From Hyphomicrobium facile (GTDB lineage: Bacteria; Pseudomonadota; Alphaproteobacteria; Rhizobiales; Hyphomicrobiaceae), in NCBI RefSeq assembly GCF_900116175.1, contig NZ_FPCH01000003.1:976577-1040576 (forward strand): DNA of 64,000 bases, written 5' to 3'. The notes below the pieces were generated by a model. That model did not search any database, was not told the DNA's origin, and worked only from the letters and a program-made list of their open reading frames with translations. Below are positions 55,605-64,000 of this stretch, piece by piece. Both the position numbers and the translations under genes were made by a program. Numbering within the stretch: position 1 is the first letter of the stretch; the number at the start of each line of letters is the position of its first letter.

Positions 55605-55767
55605 GATGTTCGCTCCTATCTTGGAGGCGATCGCGACGTCGGTTTCCTAAGGAACATTGGGGCGGACGCGAATGACTAGGCGTCCGCGATGCATGACGCG
55701 GCGTCGGAAATCTCGGCTTTTTGATAGGGCGTCTTGGTAAGATGCCCGGGCGTCTGGCGGAGATAGA

Positions 55768-56799
55768 ATGGCAGCTGACGCGCTATCTGATGTCTTGAAG
55801 ACGGTTCGGCTTACCGGCGGGACGTTCTTTGACGTTATCGCGGCGGCTCCTTGGGCGGCCGAGTCGCCGCCGCGAGAAATGATCCTGCCGAAAATCTTGC
55901 CGGGTGCCGCGCATCTGATCGCGTATCATGTGATCGTCGAAGGTCGTTGCTTTGCAAATATCGTCGGCGAGGAGCCGATCGCGATCGAAGCTGGCGAAGT
56001 CATAGTCTTCACCAAGAGCGATCCGCATATCCTATCGAGTAGTCCCGGCATGCGGGCCAATCGCGGCGCGCTCGACGCGCTCGATGCTGCGGCGGCCGGC
56101 CAATTGCCGTTCCTCATCAACTACGGCGGCGACGGGCCGGTCTCGGCTAAGATCGTCTGCGGTTACCTCGCGTGCGACGCCCAGCCATTCAATCCGCTTC
56201 TCGAAAACCTCCCGCCGGTCATCAAGGTCAGGGCCAAGCAGGGTGACGATGCAAACTGGCTCAGTCAGTTTATCCGCGTGGCCATGCTCGAGTCGGCGAA
56301 CAAACGCGCCGGCGCAGAAAGCGTGTTGGCCAAACTGAGTGAGTTGATGTTCATCGAGGTGGTTCGCCGGCACCTGGAGACTCTCTCGCCGGAGCAGGCG
56401 GGATGGCTTGCGGGTCTGCGCGACCCGTTTGTCGGCAAGGCCTTGTCGCTGATGCACGCGAGGCCAGCGCGGAACTGGACAATTGGGGAGTTGGCCAAAG
56501 ACGTAGGGGCCTCGCGCTCGGTGCTGGCGGAACGCTTCGCCGACCTCGTCGGCGTGCCACCCATGTACTATCTCGCGAAATGGCGGATGCAGATAGCTTC
56601 GGGGCTTCTGAGCGGTGGTAACACCAATATTGCAGGCGTTGCTGCCGAAGTCGGTTACGGTTCCGAGGCAGCCTTCAGCCGCGCTTTCAAGAAGATGGTG
56701 GGGATTCCACCATCGGCCTGGCGGCACCGTCTCGATGACAACGGATCGCCGCGAACCGCCGGGCCGCTTTCCCCTGATCCTCAGAGTCAGAGATCATAG
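55768..56799 (+). CDS. AraC-family transcriptional regulator with cupin sensor domain
   Basis: A 343-residue regulator: N-terminal cupin_6-type effector domain (about 10-190; PGAAHLIAYHVIVEGRCF, AGEVIVFTKSDPHIL) and a C-terminal double HTH (about 225-320; WTIGELAKDVGASRSVLAER, NIAGVAAEVGYGSEAAFSRA). A GGAGATAG ribosome site precedes the ATG. It is divergent from the small ORF/mddA pair and separated by 163 bp, so it is the likely regulator of them; the ligand is unknown. Confidence 0.93.
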   Translation: MAADALSDVLKTVRLTGGTFFDVIAAAPWAAESPPREMILPKILPGAAHLIAYHVIVEGRCFANIVGEEPIAIEAGEVIVFTKSDPHILSSSPGMRANRGALDALDAAAAGQLPFLINYGGDGPVSAKIVCGYLACDAQPFNPLLENLPPVIKVRAKQGDDANWLSQFIRVAMLESANKRAGAESVLAKLSELMFIEVVRRHLETLSPEQAGWLAGLRDPFVGKALSLMHARPARNWTIGELAKDVGASRSVLAERFADLVGVPPMYYLAKWRMQIASGLLSGGNTNIAGVAAEVGYGSEAAFSRAFKKMVGIPPSAWRHRLDDNGSPRTAGPLSPDPQSQRS

Positions 56800-57051
56800 C
56801 ATCGGGCCTGCCGCGCGACACGCATCAAAAGGGATGCGCGGTGCAATGAGCATCGCGTCCGATTTTGATCCTTCAGAGCATTCGAGAAGGCCCCAATTTT
56901 CGCGAATGTGGATTGTGAGGAAGCCGCCGGCTACGTTTAATGCCGTTTAACATTCGACGGGGCATTCTGGACGCAGTTTGAGGTCCACATATTTCCTCAC
57001 TTGCGTTCGAGCCCATTCAAGGCCGGTCGCCGACATTGGAGCGTACCCGAC

Positions 57052-57468
57052 ATGAAACGTATCCTCTGTTCGCTGCTTGTCGCTACCCTGCCGCTCGGCA
57101 GCGTCCTTGCGGATGCGCCGAAGTCGAAGAACGCGAAGGTGACCCTCGTCTACCAGCACGAGCTGCCGAATGTCCCCGGCAAGAGTATTAAGGGCGTGCT
57201 CGTCGAATATGGGCCGGGAGGTTACTCGCCCAGCCACACGCATCCGAAATCCGCTTTCATCTACGCTACCGTTCTTGAGGGGGCGATCCGGAGTCAGGTC
57301 AACGACGGACCAGTGACGATCTACAAGGCCGGACAGAACTTTTCCGAGCTGCCTGGAGACCGTCACGGCGTCAGCGCCAATGCCAGCGAGACACAGCCGG
57401 CCAAGCTACTCGCGGTGTTCGTAGTGGACACGAAAGAAACGGAACTGACTACCCCATTTGGGAAGTGA
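57052..57468 (+). CDS. Exported cupin-domain protein
   Basis: A 138-residue protein with a signal peptide (MKRILCSLLVATLPLGSVLA) and a single cupin barrel: first motif SPSHTHPKSAFIYATVLEG, second motif PGDRHGVSANAS. The metal-type His residues HTH and the later His are present. Periplasmic cupins of this kind have varied roles; none can be assigned. Separated from the AraC gene by about 250 bp without a gene. Convergent with the DUF1214 half-gene. Confidence 0.87.
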   Translation: MKRILCSLLVATLPLGSVLADAPKSKNAKVTLVYQHELPNVPGKSIKGVLVEYGPGGYSPSHTHPKSAFIYATVLEGAIRSQVNDGPVTIYKAGQNFSELPGDRHGVSANASETQPAKLLAVFVVDTKETELTTPFGK

Positions 57469-57577
57469 GCGAGAACCCGATTTGCCGCGGAACTTTGCTC
57501 GTGTCCGCTTCTGGCCCTTCGCCGAGCTTCCACATTTGAAAGGGAGCGCCCCTCGAGCGAAGGGCGCTCTTATGACC

Positions 57578-58069
57578 TCACTGTGCTGGTACCGGTGCGA
57601 TAGCTGCACTTCGCACCACGGCCGGCGGGTTCCATTTGCCGGTCAGCGCATCGGATTTCGGAGCGTAGAGGCGCATCGTCAGATTGAATGGCCCTTTCGG
57701 TGCAGGCAGCCAGTTCGCTTCCTTATCGGCGCCGGGACTCTCGTTCTGAAAATAGAGATCGAGTGAGCCATCCGCGTTGAACTTGAAGGGCATCCAGCTG
57801 CTCACCGCGAAGCGATTTAGACTATTGGCGACCTGGAACCCTTCTTCGTCATAGAGGGTGATCGACCAGAAGGCGTCGACCGGCGGTATCGCGGTCTTGT
57901 CAAAATGGATTGAGTATCTGTTGGCGCCGTCGAGAGGCTTCCCTGTGTTGTCTGCAAGGTTTGCCGGATAAATCGCGTCCTCGGGCAGGTTGGCGCCGAG
58001 GCCATATTGCGTGACCAATGCACGCTTCAGATAGTAATTGCCGTAGACGCCCATCGTATCGGTATTCAT
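57578..58069 (-). CDS. DUF1214 protein (downstream half of a split DUF1254/DUF1214 gene)
   Basis: 163 residues starting MNTDTMGVYGNYYLKRALVT and containing YSIHFDKTAIPPVDAFWSIT, LNRFAVSSWMPFKFNADGSL and WLPAPKGPFNLTMRLY, the full DUF1214 domain. It is in the same frame as the upstream DUF1254 gene and is separated from it only by TGA-TCG, whereas the two domains normally form one protein. There is no ribosome site before this ATG, so it needs reinitiation or readthrough, or it is dead. Confidence 0.8.
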   Translation of the reverse strand: MNTDTMGVYGNYYLKRALVTQYGLGANLPEDAIYPANLADNTGKPLDGANRYSIHFDKTAIPPVDAFWSITLYDEEGFQVANSLNRFAVSSWMPFKFNADGSLDLYFQNESPGADKEANWLPAPKGPFNLTMRLYAPKSDALTGKWNPPAVVRSAAIAPVPAQ

Positions 58070-58072
58070 CGA

Positions 58073-59062
58073 TCAGCCGTTGGCGACGCGTGCGAGTGTC
58101 GGGAGCTTCCATTTGAGGAGCTGCTGTGCGTCCTGCGGAGCCGTTTCGAGAGCCTTTTGGACGGCCGGATCCAATTTGGTGATGTCGAAGCTCTTGCCGG
58201 GTTCAATGCCGATCCGGCGCATCTGCGCGATGATCGGTTGGTCCGTAATGTGCGGAGGATGCAGCTTCAAAAGTTCGGCGGCATAAGCAAAGAATTTGCC
58301 GGCAGGCATTGTGTCGACGAGGGTTTTGGGCGGCGTCTTCACATCGACGCTCGGATCAATCTTGGCTTCGACCGGCACCGGCGTTTTGCCCCATTCGGAT
58401 AGCGGCGTGATCTTGTAGCCTGCCTGGATCGCGTGGACCGCATCATAGTCAGCCGGGCCATCCGTCTTCGTGCGTCCGATAATCCAGACGTAAGGCGTTG
58501 GGGCATCAATAAGCTCTGTATCTTTGGGCAGCCCGAAGTCGTCAATCATCTTCGCTTTCAGATCGGGCTTCCAGCCCGGCGGCACGAGAACAAAGTTACC
58601 GGCTTCAGTTCCGGTGGTTCGCCAGCCGGGTGACGCAAAGACATCCGTCCACATGTCGAGCATCGGTAAGAGGTAGTATCGCCCATGCGTATCGGGCACC
58701 GAGACAACTACAGGCTCTTTCGTAAGATCGAGCCAGGCGCTCGAATAGAGCGTATCGAAATTGGGGCGGACGACGGCCCGCATGTCCGCAGCCGGATAGG
58801 CGTCTATGTTGGCGAAGGTATTCATCGGAGCACCGATCGATCCCTTGCCGGGCGGCGTATTGATCAGCTGCTTCCGGGTCAAATCCATCGTCACGGGGGA
58901 ATAGAAATAAAGGTAGGCATTGACGGCGATGTCGTGCGCTTCCTGCGAGTCGGTGGTCTGAGCACTGACTGCCGTCGATTGGCCGACCACTATGGCAAAG
59001 GACGAAATGGAGATGAGGGCGCTAATAAGTACGCCTCTTCCTCGCGCTGAAAACGCTGGCAT
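58073..59062 (-). CDS. Exported DUF1254 protein (upstream half of a split DUF1254/DUF1214 gene)
   Basis: 329 residues: a signal peptide (GVLISALISISSFAIVVGQS...) then the DUF1254 domain (AYLYFYSPVTMDLTRKQL, RPNFDTLYSSAWLDLTKEPV, GRYYLLPMLDMWTDVFASPG). It ends ...ARVANG-TGA at 58073. In intact family members the sequence runs on through a Trp into SMNTDTMGVYG; TGG to TGA would explain the split. AGGAGA lies upstream of ATG 59062. DUF1254/DUF1214 proteins are periplasmic, of unknown function. Confidence 0.87.
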   Translation of the reverse strand: MPAFSARGRGVLISALISISSFAIVVGQSTAVSAQTTDSQEAHDIAVNAYLYFYSPVTMDLTRKQLINTPPGKGSIGAPMNTFANIDAYPAADMRAVVRPNFDTLYSSAWLDLTKEPVVVSVPDTHGRYYLLPMLDMWTDVFASPGWRTTGTEAGNFVLVPPGWKPDLKAKMIDDFGLPKDTELIDAPTPYVWIIGRTKTDGPADYDAVHAIQAGYKITPLSEWGKTPVPVEAKIDPSVDVKTPPKTLVDTMPAGKFFAYAAELLKLHPPHITDQPIIAQMRRIGIEPGKSFDITKLDPAVQKALETAPQDAQQLLKWKLPTLARVANG

Positions 59063-59342
59063 GGCATAGTCTCCTGCCCTCGCAATACCCCACGCCCGAT
59101 ATGCACATTACGGTTTTCCTACTATGGCGCTAGGCACATATTGCAGCCGACGAGGAAACCGGTTTTTGGTCCGTAGCGAACGATCGAAAAATTATCTCTA
59201 TCCGCATGCTGCATAATCTCCCGCTTTTCGTGCCGCCATCATCGTGTGCCGACGGAGGCCGGCACCCAGAGGGGCTGATATTTTGTGGCCGTTAACGCTT
59301 GGGAGGTTAGTTGATAGGTCCTACTAGCTGCGTGGGGGGCCA

Positions 59343-60185
59343 ATGAGCAGACGAAATGCCGGGGGAATGGTGCTGCTCGTTGGGTTAGCGGCGGGGCTTA
59401 TTGGAATTGGTGGCGGATACATCCTATGGGGATGGCCGCCTAACTGGTACGCAGCCCGTGATGTCTTCAGGCTTCCGGCAACTCCTGAAAACCAATTGAT
59501 CCAGTATGGATGGCAGCTCGTTACGGAGACCCCGCGTTTAATCGGCAAGAGTGCCTCGGATCCGGCACTGCGATACGCGGGCAATGATCTGGCTTGCACG
59601 CAATGCCATTTGAAAGCAGGCGGCAAACCTTTTGCGGCACCTTTCATTTCGACGTTCGCGTCATTTCCGATGATGGCGAATGATGAAGTTCTGACTCTCA
59701 CGGAACGCATCAATGGCTGCATGACGCGCAGCATGAATGGCCAGCCGCTGCCTGAAAGCGGACGCGAGATGGATGCCCTCATCGCTTACATGCGATTTAT
59801 CGGAAAAGACTCTCCGGAAGGTGTGCGGATCGCCGGGATGGGATTGCTGCCGCTGGCGCCGCCACAACAGAAGCCAGACCGTGAGCGCGGTGAGAAAATT
59901 TTCTCCGGTTCATGCGCCAGCTGTCACGGCACGAACGGTCAGGGCCAACGTAGGTTGCCGCCGGAGGTTGGTTTTTCGGTGCCGCCGCTGTGGGGCGCGG
60001 ATTCATTCAATTCAGAAGCGGGCATGAGTCATATGGAGACCGCCGCGGGCTTCATCCGAGCCAACATGCCCTACCTAACGACTGACTATCGCAACCCGTC
60101 TTTGAGCGAGCAGGAGGCGTGGGACGTAGCGGCTTACATTACATCGCAGCCGCGGCCGTCCAAGCCTTCAGAACAACCTCATTAG
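59343..60185 (+). CDS. Diheme c-type cytochrome, TsdA-like (thiosulfate dehydrogenase family)
   Basis: A 280-residue membrane-anchored cytochrome. An N-terminal helix (about 9-30) is followed by two haem c sites, CTQCH (85-89) and CASCH (191-195). The segment ERINGCMTRSMNGQPLP contains Cys126, the axial ligand position that in TsdA gives the unusual His/Cys haem. SFNSEAGMSHMETAAGFIRA and EQEAWDVAAYITSQPRP also fit the TsdA family, which oxidises thiosulfate to tetrathionate (or the reverse). A separate cytochrome c gene follows, the natural electron partner. Confidence 0.85.
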   Translation: MSRRNAGGMVLLVGLAAGLIGIGGGYILWGWPPNWYAARDVFRLPATPENQLIQYGWQLVTETPRLIGKSASDPALRYAGNDLACTQCHLKAGGKPFAAPFISTFASFPMMANDEVLTLTERINGCMTRSMNGQPLPESGREMDALIAYMRFIGKDSPEGVRIAGMGLLPLAPPQQKPDRERGEKIFSGSCASCHGTNGQGQRRLPPEVGFSVPPLWGADSFNSEAGMSHMETAAGFIRANMPYLTTDYRNPSLSEQEAWDVAAYITSQPRPSKPSEQPH

Positions 60186-60324
60186 CAGAAGCAGGTCCGC
60201 GAACGGCTCGAAGCGATAGTCGCTGCGGGTGACTTGTCGGATTTGTAAACATTTCGAGAGGAACACTGCTTATTCTTCGGCGTTCGTCATTGGTCGAAGC
60301 ATCTCAACCTTTCCTCCAGGTCGC

Positions 60325-60753
60325 ATGAAAAAAATCTCCCTTCAGGCCGGCGTCGTTCTCGTCGCCGCAGCAGCAACTCTTTATTGCCTCGGCACGACCG
60401 CGGCAGTTCTCGCTCAAAGCAACCCCTCCAATGATGATCTCGAGCTGGCCTTCAACGGCCATTGCCGCGAGTGTCACGCGTTCGATAAGGGCGATAATCG
60501 ATTGGGTCCGACGCTTTATGGCGTGGTCGGCCGGAAGGCGGGGACCGTTCCGGGCTTTGACTATTCCGACTCGCTCAAGGGGTCGGGCATCACTTGGGAC
60601 GAGAAAACGCTCGACCAGTGGATCACCAATCCGAATGCGGTCGTGCCGGGGAACAACATGGGCGCGATCTTCAGCGGCCTGGCGGACGCGGGCGAGCGCG
60701 CGAAGATCATCGCCTTCCTCAAGCAGGATACGAAGACCGGCAACAAGATGTGA
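60325..60753 (+). CDS. Exported class I cytochrome c
   Basis: A 142-residue protein with a signal peptide (AGVVLVAAAATLYCLGTTAAVLAQ) and one haem c site, CRECH (47-51). The axial Met is likely the one in VPGNNMGAIFSGLAD; RLGPTLYGVVGRKAGTVPGF is the cytochrome c2/c550 core. It shuttles electrons in the periplasm and probably accepts them from the TsdA-like diheme protein encoded 140 bp upstream. ATG 60325 is chosen because it opens a proper signal peptide. Confidence 0.92.
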   Translation: MKKISLQAGVVLVAAAATLYCLGTTAAVLAQSNPSNDDLELAFNGHCRECHAFDKGDNRLGPTLYGVVGRKAGTVPGFDYSDSLKGSGITWDEKTLDQWITNPNAVVPGNNMGAIFSGLADAGERAKIIAFLKQDTKTGNKM

Positions 60754-60843
60754 GAGTCTTTGGTTGCAATCGGCGACTGCGCTTCGCGCAGCCGGCCGCC
60801 GATTGCGTTTGCTGTTGCGCTGCCGCCGATCGCGGAAGATTGA

Positions 60844-61098
60844 TTAGTTGCGCGGGCGATCGCGATCGCGGTTGTAACGCGCGCGGTGGTAGCAGCGCTT
60901 CGCGCCGATCTTGCACGCGATGCTCGGACCGGCGGTGTAGCCGATGACGCCGCCTGCGACGAGGCCGACTGGACCAAATACAACAGCGCCTGCGAGGCCG
61001 CCCAACGCTGCGTCGGTCACGCGTTCATATGCGTTGGCTGCGGCCGGTCCGAGGACAATGCCTGCGGCGACGACAAGACAGGCTGCAAAGGCCTTCAT
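60844..61098 (-). CDS. Small exported glycine-rich protein
   Basis: 84 residues: signal peptide (MKAFAACLVVAAGIVLGPAAANA) followed by a Gly-zipper-like hydrophobic stretch (ALGGLAGAVVFGPVGLVAGG) and a basic tail ending RYNRDRDRPRN. Two Cys (ACKIGAKRC) may form a disulfide. GGAGGGAAG lies just before ATG 61098. No family name recognised; similar small exported proteins are common in Hyphomicrobiales. Confidence 0.8.
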   Translation of the reverse strand: MKAFAACLVVAAGIVLGPAAANAYERVTDAALGGLAGAVVFGPVGLVAGGVIGYTAGPSIACKIGAKRCYHRARYNRDRDRPRN

Positions 61099-61316
61099 GG
61101 TTCTTCCCTCCGTGGTTTCGTCCCCCGAGGACGTCGTTGAGACCCAGATCGCATCATCGGCGATTCGAAATTTGATGACGACCCCGAGCTTTCCATCAGA
61201 GCATTCACAAATCGTTTCCAAGAATCTTGATTGCAGCCGCAATCGCGCGGGATCGCGTCTTATTCTCGATATTGCGAAAACCGACGTCGTGCGACCGGAG
61301 AGTTCCGGTGCGGATG

Positions 61317-63407
61317 CTACTTGTTCGCGGTCATCACTGGCGCGCGGCGCATGAGCTCTTCGATGCGTGCGCGCTCTTTCTGGAATTCGGCAAGATCCTT
61401 GCCGTCGAGCTTTCTTTCGCGCGGCACCTGAATCGACATCGGATCGACGAAGCGGTTGTTGACGAGCACCTCGAAGTGCACGTGCGGACCTGACGACAAA
61501 CCTGTCGATCCGACGAAGCCGATGACCTGGCCCTGGCGGACTTTCATGCCGGGGGTCACGCTTCCGAAGCGGCTCATGTGGCCGTAAGCGGTCTGATAAC
61601 CGTTGGCGTGACGAATGCGGATGTAATTGCCGTAGTAGCCCTTGTGTCCGACTTCCTCGATCGTTCCGTTGCCTGCGGCAATGATCGGGGTGCCCTGCGC
61701 GCAGGCCCAGTCGACGCCGGTGTGCATTTTCCGCGAGTTGAGCAGCGGGTGGAAACGGACGCCGAAGCCGGACGTGAGCCGCACGTCGTCGCCGCGAACG
61801 GGCTTGCGGACGAGGAATTTTTTCGAGTTGTTGCCGTCCTGATCGTAGTAGTCGATGACGCCATCGGCCGAGCGGAAGCGATAGAATTTGTAGACAGCGC
61901 CGCCGCTCGAGATTGCCGTGTAGAGAAGTTCGCCGGGATTGCCCTCGGTCGATTGATCGTCCTTCATGTCGAAGAACATCTCGAGCGCATCGCCCGGGCG
62001 CACGCGGCGGCGGAAGTCCGTATCGAAGGCATTGATGCTCAACACCTTCGAGATGGTCTCGGCTGGCAGACTTTGATTGAGGCCCGCGAAATAGACGCTG
62101 GCATAGAGGCTGACGTTCTGCGGGTCGTCGCCGTCGCTGTTGGCGATGTGCTGAAGCTCGTCGTTGAATGGCGGCTGCGAAGAGCCGACGAATTCGCCGG
62201 CGGCGCTGCGACTGACGGTGACGAGATGGTCGTGGCCATCGGAGAATATCGAGTAGCGAGCCGGCTCCATCTTGCGCGGATCGGAGAGCGAGGGAATGAG
62301 TGTTATGCGCACTTCCTGGCCCGGCACGAGAGCGTTCTCGGAAAAGATCGCGTGGCCAGCCTCGATCATGCTGTGCACGTCCCAATCGGGAGCGCCGGCT
62401 TTGGCGAGGATTTTTGCGAGCGTGTCCTGCGGACCGACCTTCACGACGACGACTTGTCCGCCTTCGAGGTCGTCGGAAGGCTCGTCGGGGGCTTCGGTCG
62501 ACTTGAAGATGTCGGTCGTGTTGAGATTGTCAGACGTTGCAGCCTTTGGCTGCCAGGAGTCCGTTCCTTGCGCGGGTATCGCGGGACCGGAAGCTGCTAC
62601 GCCATCGAGAGGGGCTCCGGAGCCATCTCCAACGGTCGCGCCGGCGGCTCCTGCTTCTACGCCGCGCTCGACGATGTCCTGAACTTCCTGGGCATCGAGT
62701 TCCTGTCCGTCCTCCTCGGGCAGAATGCCGCCCAGAAGCTCGACGACCTTGGTCGAGACGTCCGATCGCGACAGACCGCTTCCTGCATTGTCGTCGGCGT
62801 CCTCTCCGCGTTCGGAGGGCTGGCCGCTGCCGTAGAGTTTGAACGGGTTGAAGGCCGGTATCTTTTCTTTCTGGTCCGCGGGAACCGGAGCGAGGCGGGC
62901 GACGATGCGAGCGTAAGGCTTCTGGCGAACGTACTCGCGGCTATCGCGGCGGCTCTTCGAGGACTCGTGGATGATATAGCGGGTCGAGAGTGCGCCGGTC
63001 GTGAGTTGGAGGCGGTCTGATTTCGGGGTGACCCACTTGAGGCCGCCGGCATTTTTCGGTGTGAGAGCGATTTGAGGTACGAGCGCTCCTTCGCCGAGGC
63101 TTTTCAATGCCGGGAGGAGGCCGTCGTTCGTGCGGTCGCCATCGTCGGAAGATCCGTAGACGACGATAAGAATGGCGATGGCGCCGATCGTGGCTGCAAG
63201 GCAGGTGCTCAGGATCCAGCGAAAGCGGCCGCCTGCCGGGCGTTCCGCGTGACTTTCGGTTTCGTAGATGTGTTGGAAAAAACTACCGCCGCGACCCGCG
63301 TAGGCATTTGTCGGAAAAAGGCGCGTGTCGTCGTCGGGTGCAAAAGCCCCCTCGGTCGCGGCCGAAATCTTCTTCCGACTCTGAAGCACGCTCAGCAGGT
63401 CCCCCAC
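61317..63407 (-). CDS. M23-family peptidoglycan endopeptidase (MepM-like)
   Basis: A 696-residue inner-membrane-anchored endopeptidase. One helix (about 65-85) follows a cytoplasmic N-terminus, then a long Ser/Asp/Glu-rich linker, a LysM-like/Opacity-type segment (VVKVGPQDTLAKILAKAGAP), and the C-terminal LytM domain with the zinc motifs intact: MHTGVDWACAQGTP (HxxxD) and GPHVHFEVLVNNRFVDP (HxH). It should cut peptide cross-links of peptidoglycan, in contrast to the degenerate EnvC-like protein at 26.4 kb. ATG 63407 is the first in frame. Confidence 0.94.
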   Translation of the reverse strand: MGDLLSVLQSRKKISAATEGAFAPDDDTRLFPTNAYAGRGGSFFQHIYETESHAERPAGGRFRWILSTCLAATIGAIAILIVVYGSSDDGDRTNDGLLPALKSLGEGALVPQIALTPKNAGGLKWVTPKSDRLQLTTGALSTRYIIHESSKSRRDSREYVRQKPYARIVARLAPVPADQKEKIPAFNPFKLYGSGQPSERGEDADDNAGSGLSRSDVSTKVVELLGGILPEEDGQELDAQEVQDIVERGVEAGAAGATVGDGSGAPLDGVAASGPAIPAQGTDSWQPKAATSDNLNTTDIFKSTEAPDEPSDDLEGGQVVVVKVGPQDTLAKILAKAGAPDWDVHSMIEAGHAIFSENALVPGQEVRITLIPSLSDPRKMEPARYSIFSDGHDHLVTVSRSAAGEFVGSSQPPFNDELQHIANSDGDDPQNVSLYASVYFAGLNQSLPAETISKVLSINAFDTDFRRRVRPGDALEMFFDMKDDQSTEGNPGELLYTAISSGGAVYKFYRFRSADGVIDYYDQDGNNSKKFLVRKPVRGDDVRLTSGFGVRFHPLLNSRKMHTGVDWACAQGTPIIAAGNGTIEEVGHKGYYGNYIRIRHANGYQTAYGHMSRFGSVTPGMKVRQGQVIGFVGSTGLSSGPHVHFEVLVNNRFVDPMSIQVPRERKLDGKDLAEFQKERARIEELMRRAPVMTANK

Positions 63408-63911
63408 AGCCCCGCGAGGCCTCTCTTACAAGCATTTTAGCGGAGAACCCCCCGCTTCGGGGCCGAAGACCTCGAAACGTGGCCAGACCACGCCTTTACC
63501 GCCCGTTGAGACGACCAGCCCCCGATACCGTCACCAAGCGGAAAGCCCGTGACGGCGCAGCGACGTACACCCGACACACGTTTGTGTAACAATCGGGGCG
63601 TGGTCAAGGCAGGGTCCTGAAAGAGACGTTGGTGACGTCTACCATGGGGCTTCCATGGGGCACTCCCAGGTTACGGCGGAAAACCGGGGCGCCGAAGTCA
63701 TTAGAGGGGGCGTGGATAGCGGTTTCAACCCCGTCATCCTTAAGGCCGACGCTGAAATCAGTGCTGAGTCGGCCGAGGCCAGATCAGAAAAGGGGCGCGA
63801 CACAGACCAATTTCAGACGCTGACGCCACGAATTATTTTCGGAACAAGCCACTGAAAAACATGACGTTTTCTCGGTAAACGGCTTTCTTTGAAGATTTTT
63901 TAAAACGGGTG
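63408..63911. other. Intergenic region with no supported gene
   Basis: About 500 bp upstream of the M23 gene with only short overlapping frames and no ribosome site. It becomes more AT-rich toward 63850-63910, just before the promoter at 63912. Confidence 0.5.
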
Positions 63912-63940
63912 TTGACACCGAAGTCGGTATGTTGTTTAAA
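63912..63940 (+). promoter_or_regulatory. Strong sigma-70-type promoter pointing out of the window (possibly rrn)
   Basis: TTGACA (63912-63917) and TTTAAA (63935-63940) with exactly 17 bp between, after an AT-rich stretch. A perfect -35 is unusual in this genome. The transcript runs into at least 50 bp of non-coding leader to the window end, which fits an rRNA operon leader, but no 16S sequence is visible. Confidence 0.65.
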
Positions 63941-64000
63941 CAGCCTCGTTGGCGGGCCACACGGCCTCGCCGCCCTCGCAGGGCATTGAACTCTCGAAAC

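Noticed and set aside
61578..63020. 480-codon plus-strand frame opposite the M23 gene
   Set aside because: It is antisense to a clear M23 endopeptidase with intact zinc motifs; the frame is open only because of GC-rich codon use.

Overview
The window looks like chromosomal DNA of a methylotroph-type alphaproteobacterium of the Hyphomicrobiales, with Hyphomicrobium the best guess. The evidence is GC-rich coding with few horizontally acquired blocks, a DUF4167 protein, the gene orders rpmH-rnpA-yidC-engB-argB and lysC-ptsP-HTH-prfA-prmC, and a PanE/oxalate-CoA-ligase/OxlT-type cluster like the oxalate route of methylotrophs. The genus is an inference; no rRNA gene lies inside the window. No CRISPR array, prophage or intact insertion sequence was seen.

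Layout. 0-10.2 kb: the 3' part of an NfeD gene with a slipin, an LHPP-like HAD phosphatase, a pyruvate/indolepyruvate-decarboxylase-type ThDP enzyme, a KefB-type antiporter, tRNA-Arg(ACG), and a two-gene unit of a histidine kinase plus a flavoprotein disulfide reductase whose two redox cysteines are gone. 10.4-17.8 kb: rpmH-rnpA-yidC-engB, a divergent Clp-N/proline-rich membrane protein, argB and a HAD nucleotidase. 17.8-22.3 kb: a frameshifted LysE exporter, an ECF sigma/anti-sigma pair followed by a fasciclin protein, an SDR and a zinc-ribbon membrane protein. 22.3-26.2 kb: hydroxyacyl-CoA dehydrogenase, etfAB, cobalamin adenosyltransferase and a HIG1 protein. 26.4-30.8 kb: an EnvC-like protein, CtpA and two tandem RppH genes. 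30.8-34.8 kb: a cyanide-insensitive cytochrome bd operon with its DUF2474 subunit, and several small exported or membrane proteins. 35-40.5 kb: a probable oxalate uptake and assimilation cluster. 40.6-50.5 kb: rhomboid, ubiG, lysC, ptsP, a RodZ-like protein, prfA, prmC and DUF4167. 50.6-54.5 kb: an interspersed-repeat cluster, a MOSC protein and clpB. 54.6-61.1 kb: an MddA-type methanethiol methyltransferase with a tiny upstream ORF and a divergent AraC regulator, a cupin, a DUF1254/DUF1214 gene split by an in-frame TGA, a TsdA-like diheme cytochrome and a cytochrome c. 61.3-63.4 kb: an M23 endopeptidase. The end carries a strong sigma-70-type promoter pointing out of the window, possibly of an rRNA operon.

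How the genes work together. Ribosome and membrane-insertion genes (rpmH, rnpA, yidC, engB, prfA, prmC) form the housekeeping core. Carbon and electron flow appears in the oxalyl-CoA cluster, ETF/hydroxyacyl-CoA dehydrogenase, CioAB and the c-type cytochromes. Sulfur chemistry may appear as MddA and the TsdA-like cytochrome. The items most worth a second look are the cysteine-free flavoprotein/kinase pair, the Clp-N membrane protein with an unassigned C-terminal domain, the sigma/anti-sigma/fasciclin unit and the oxalate cluster.
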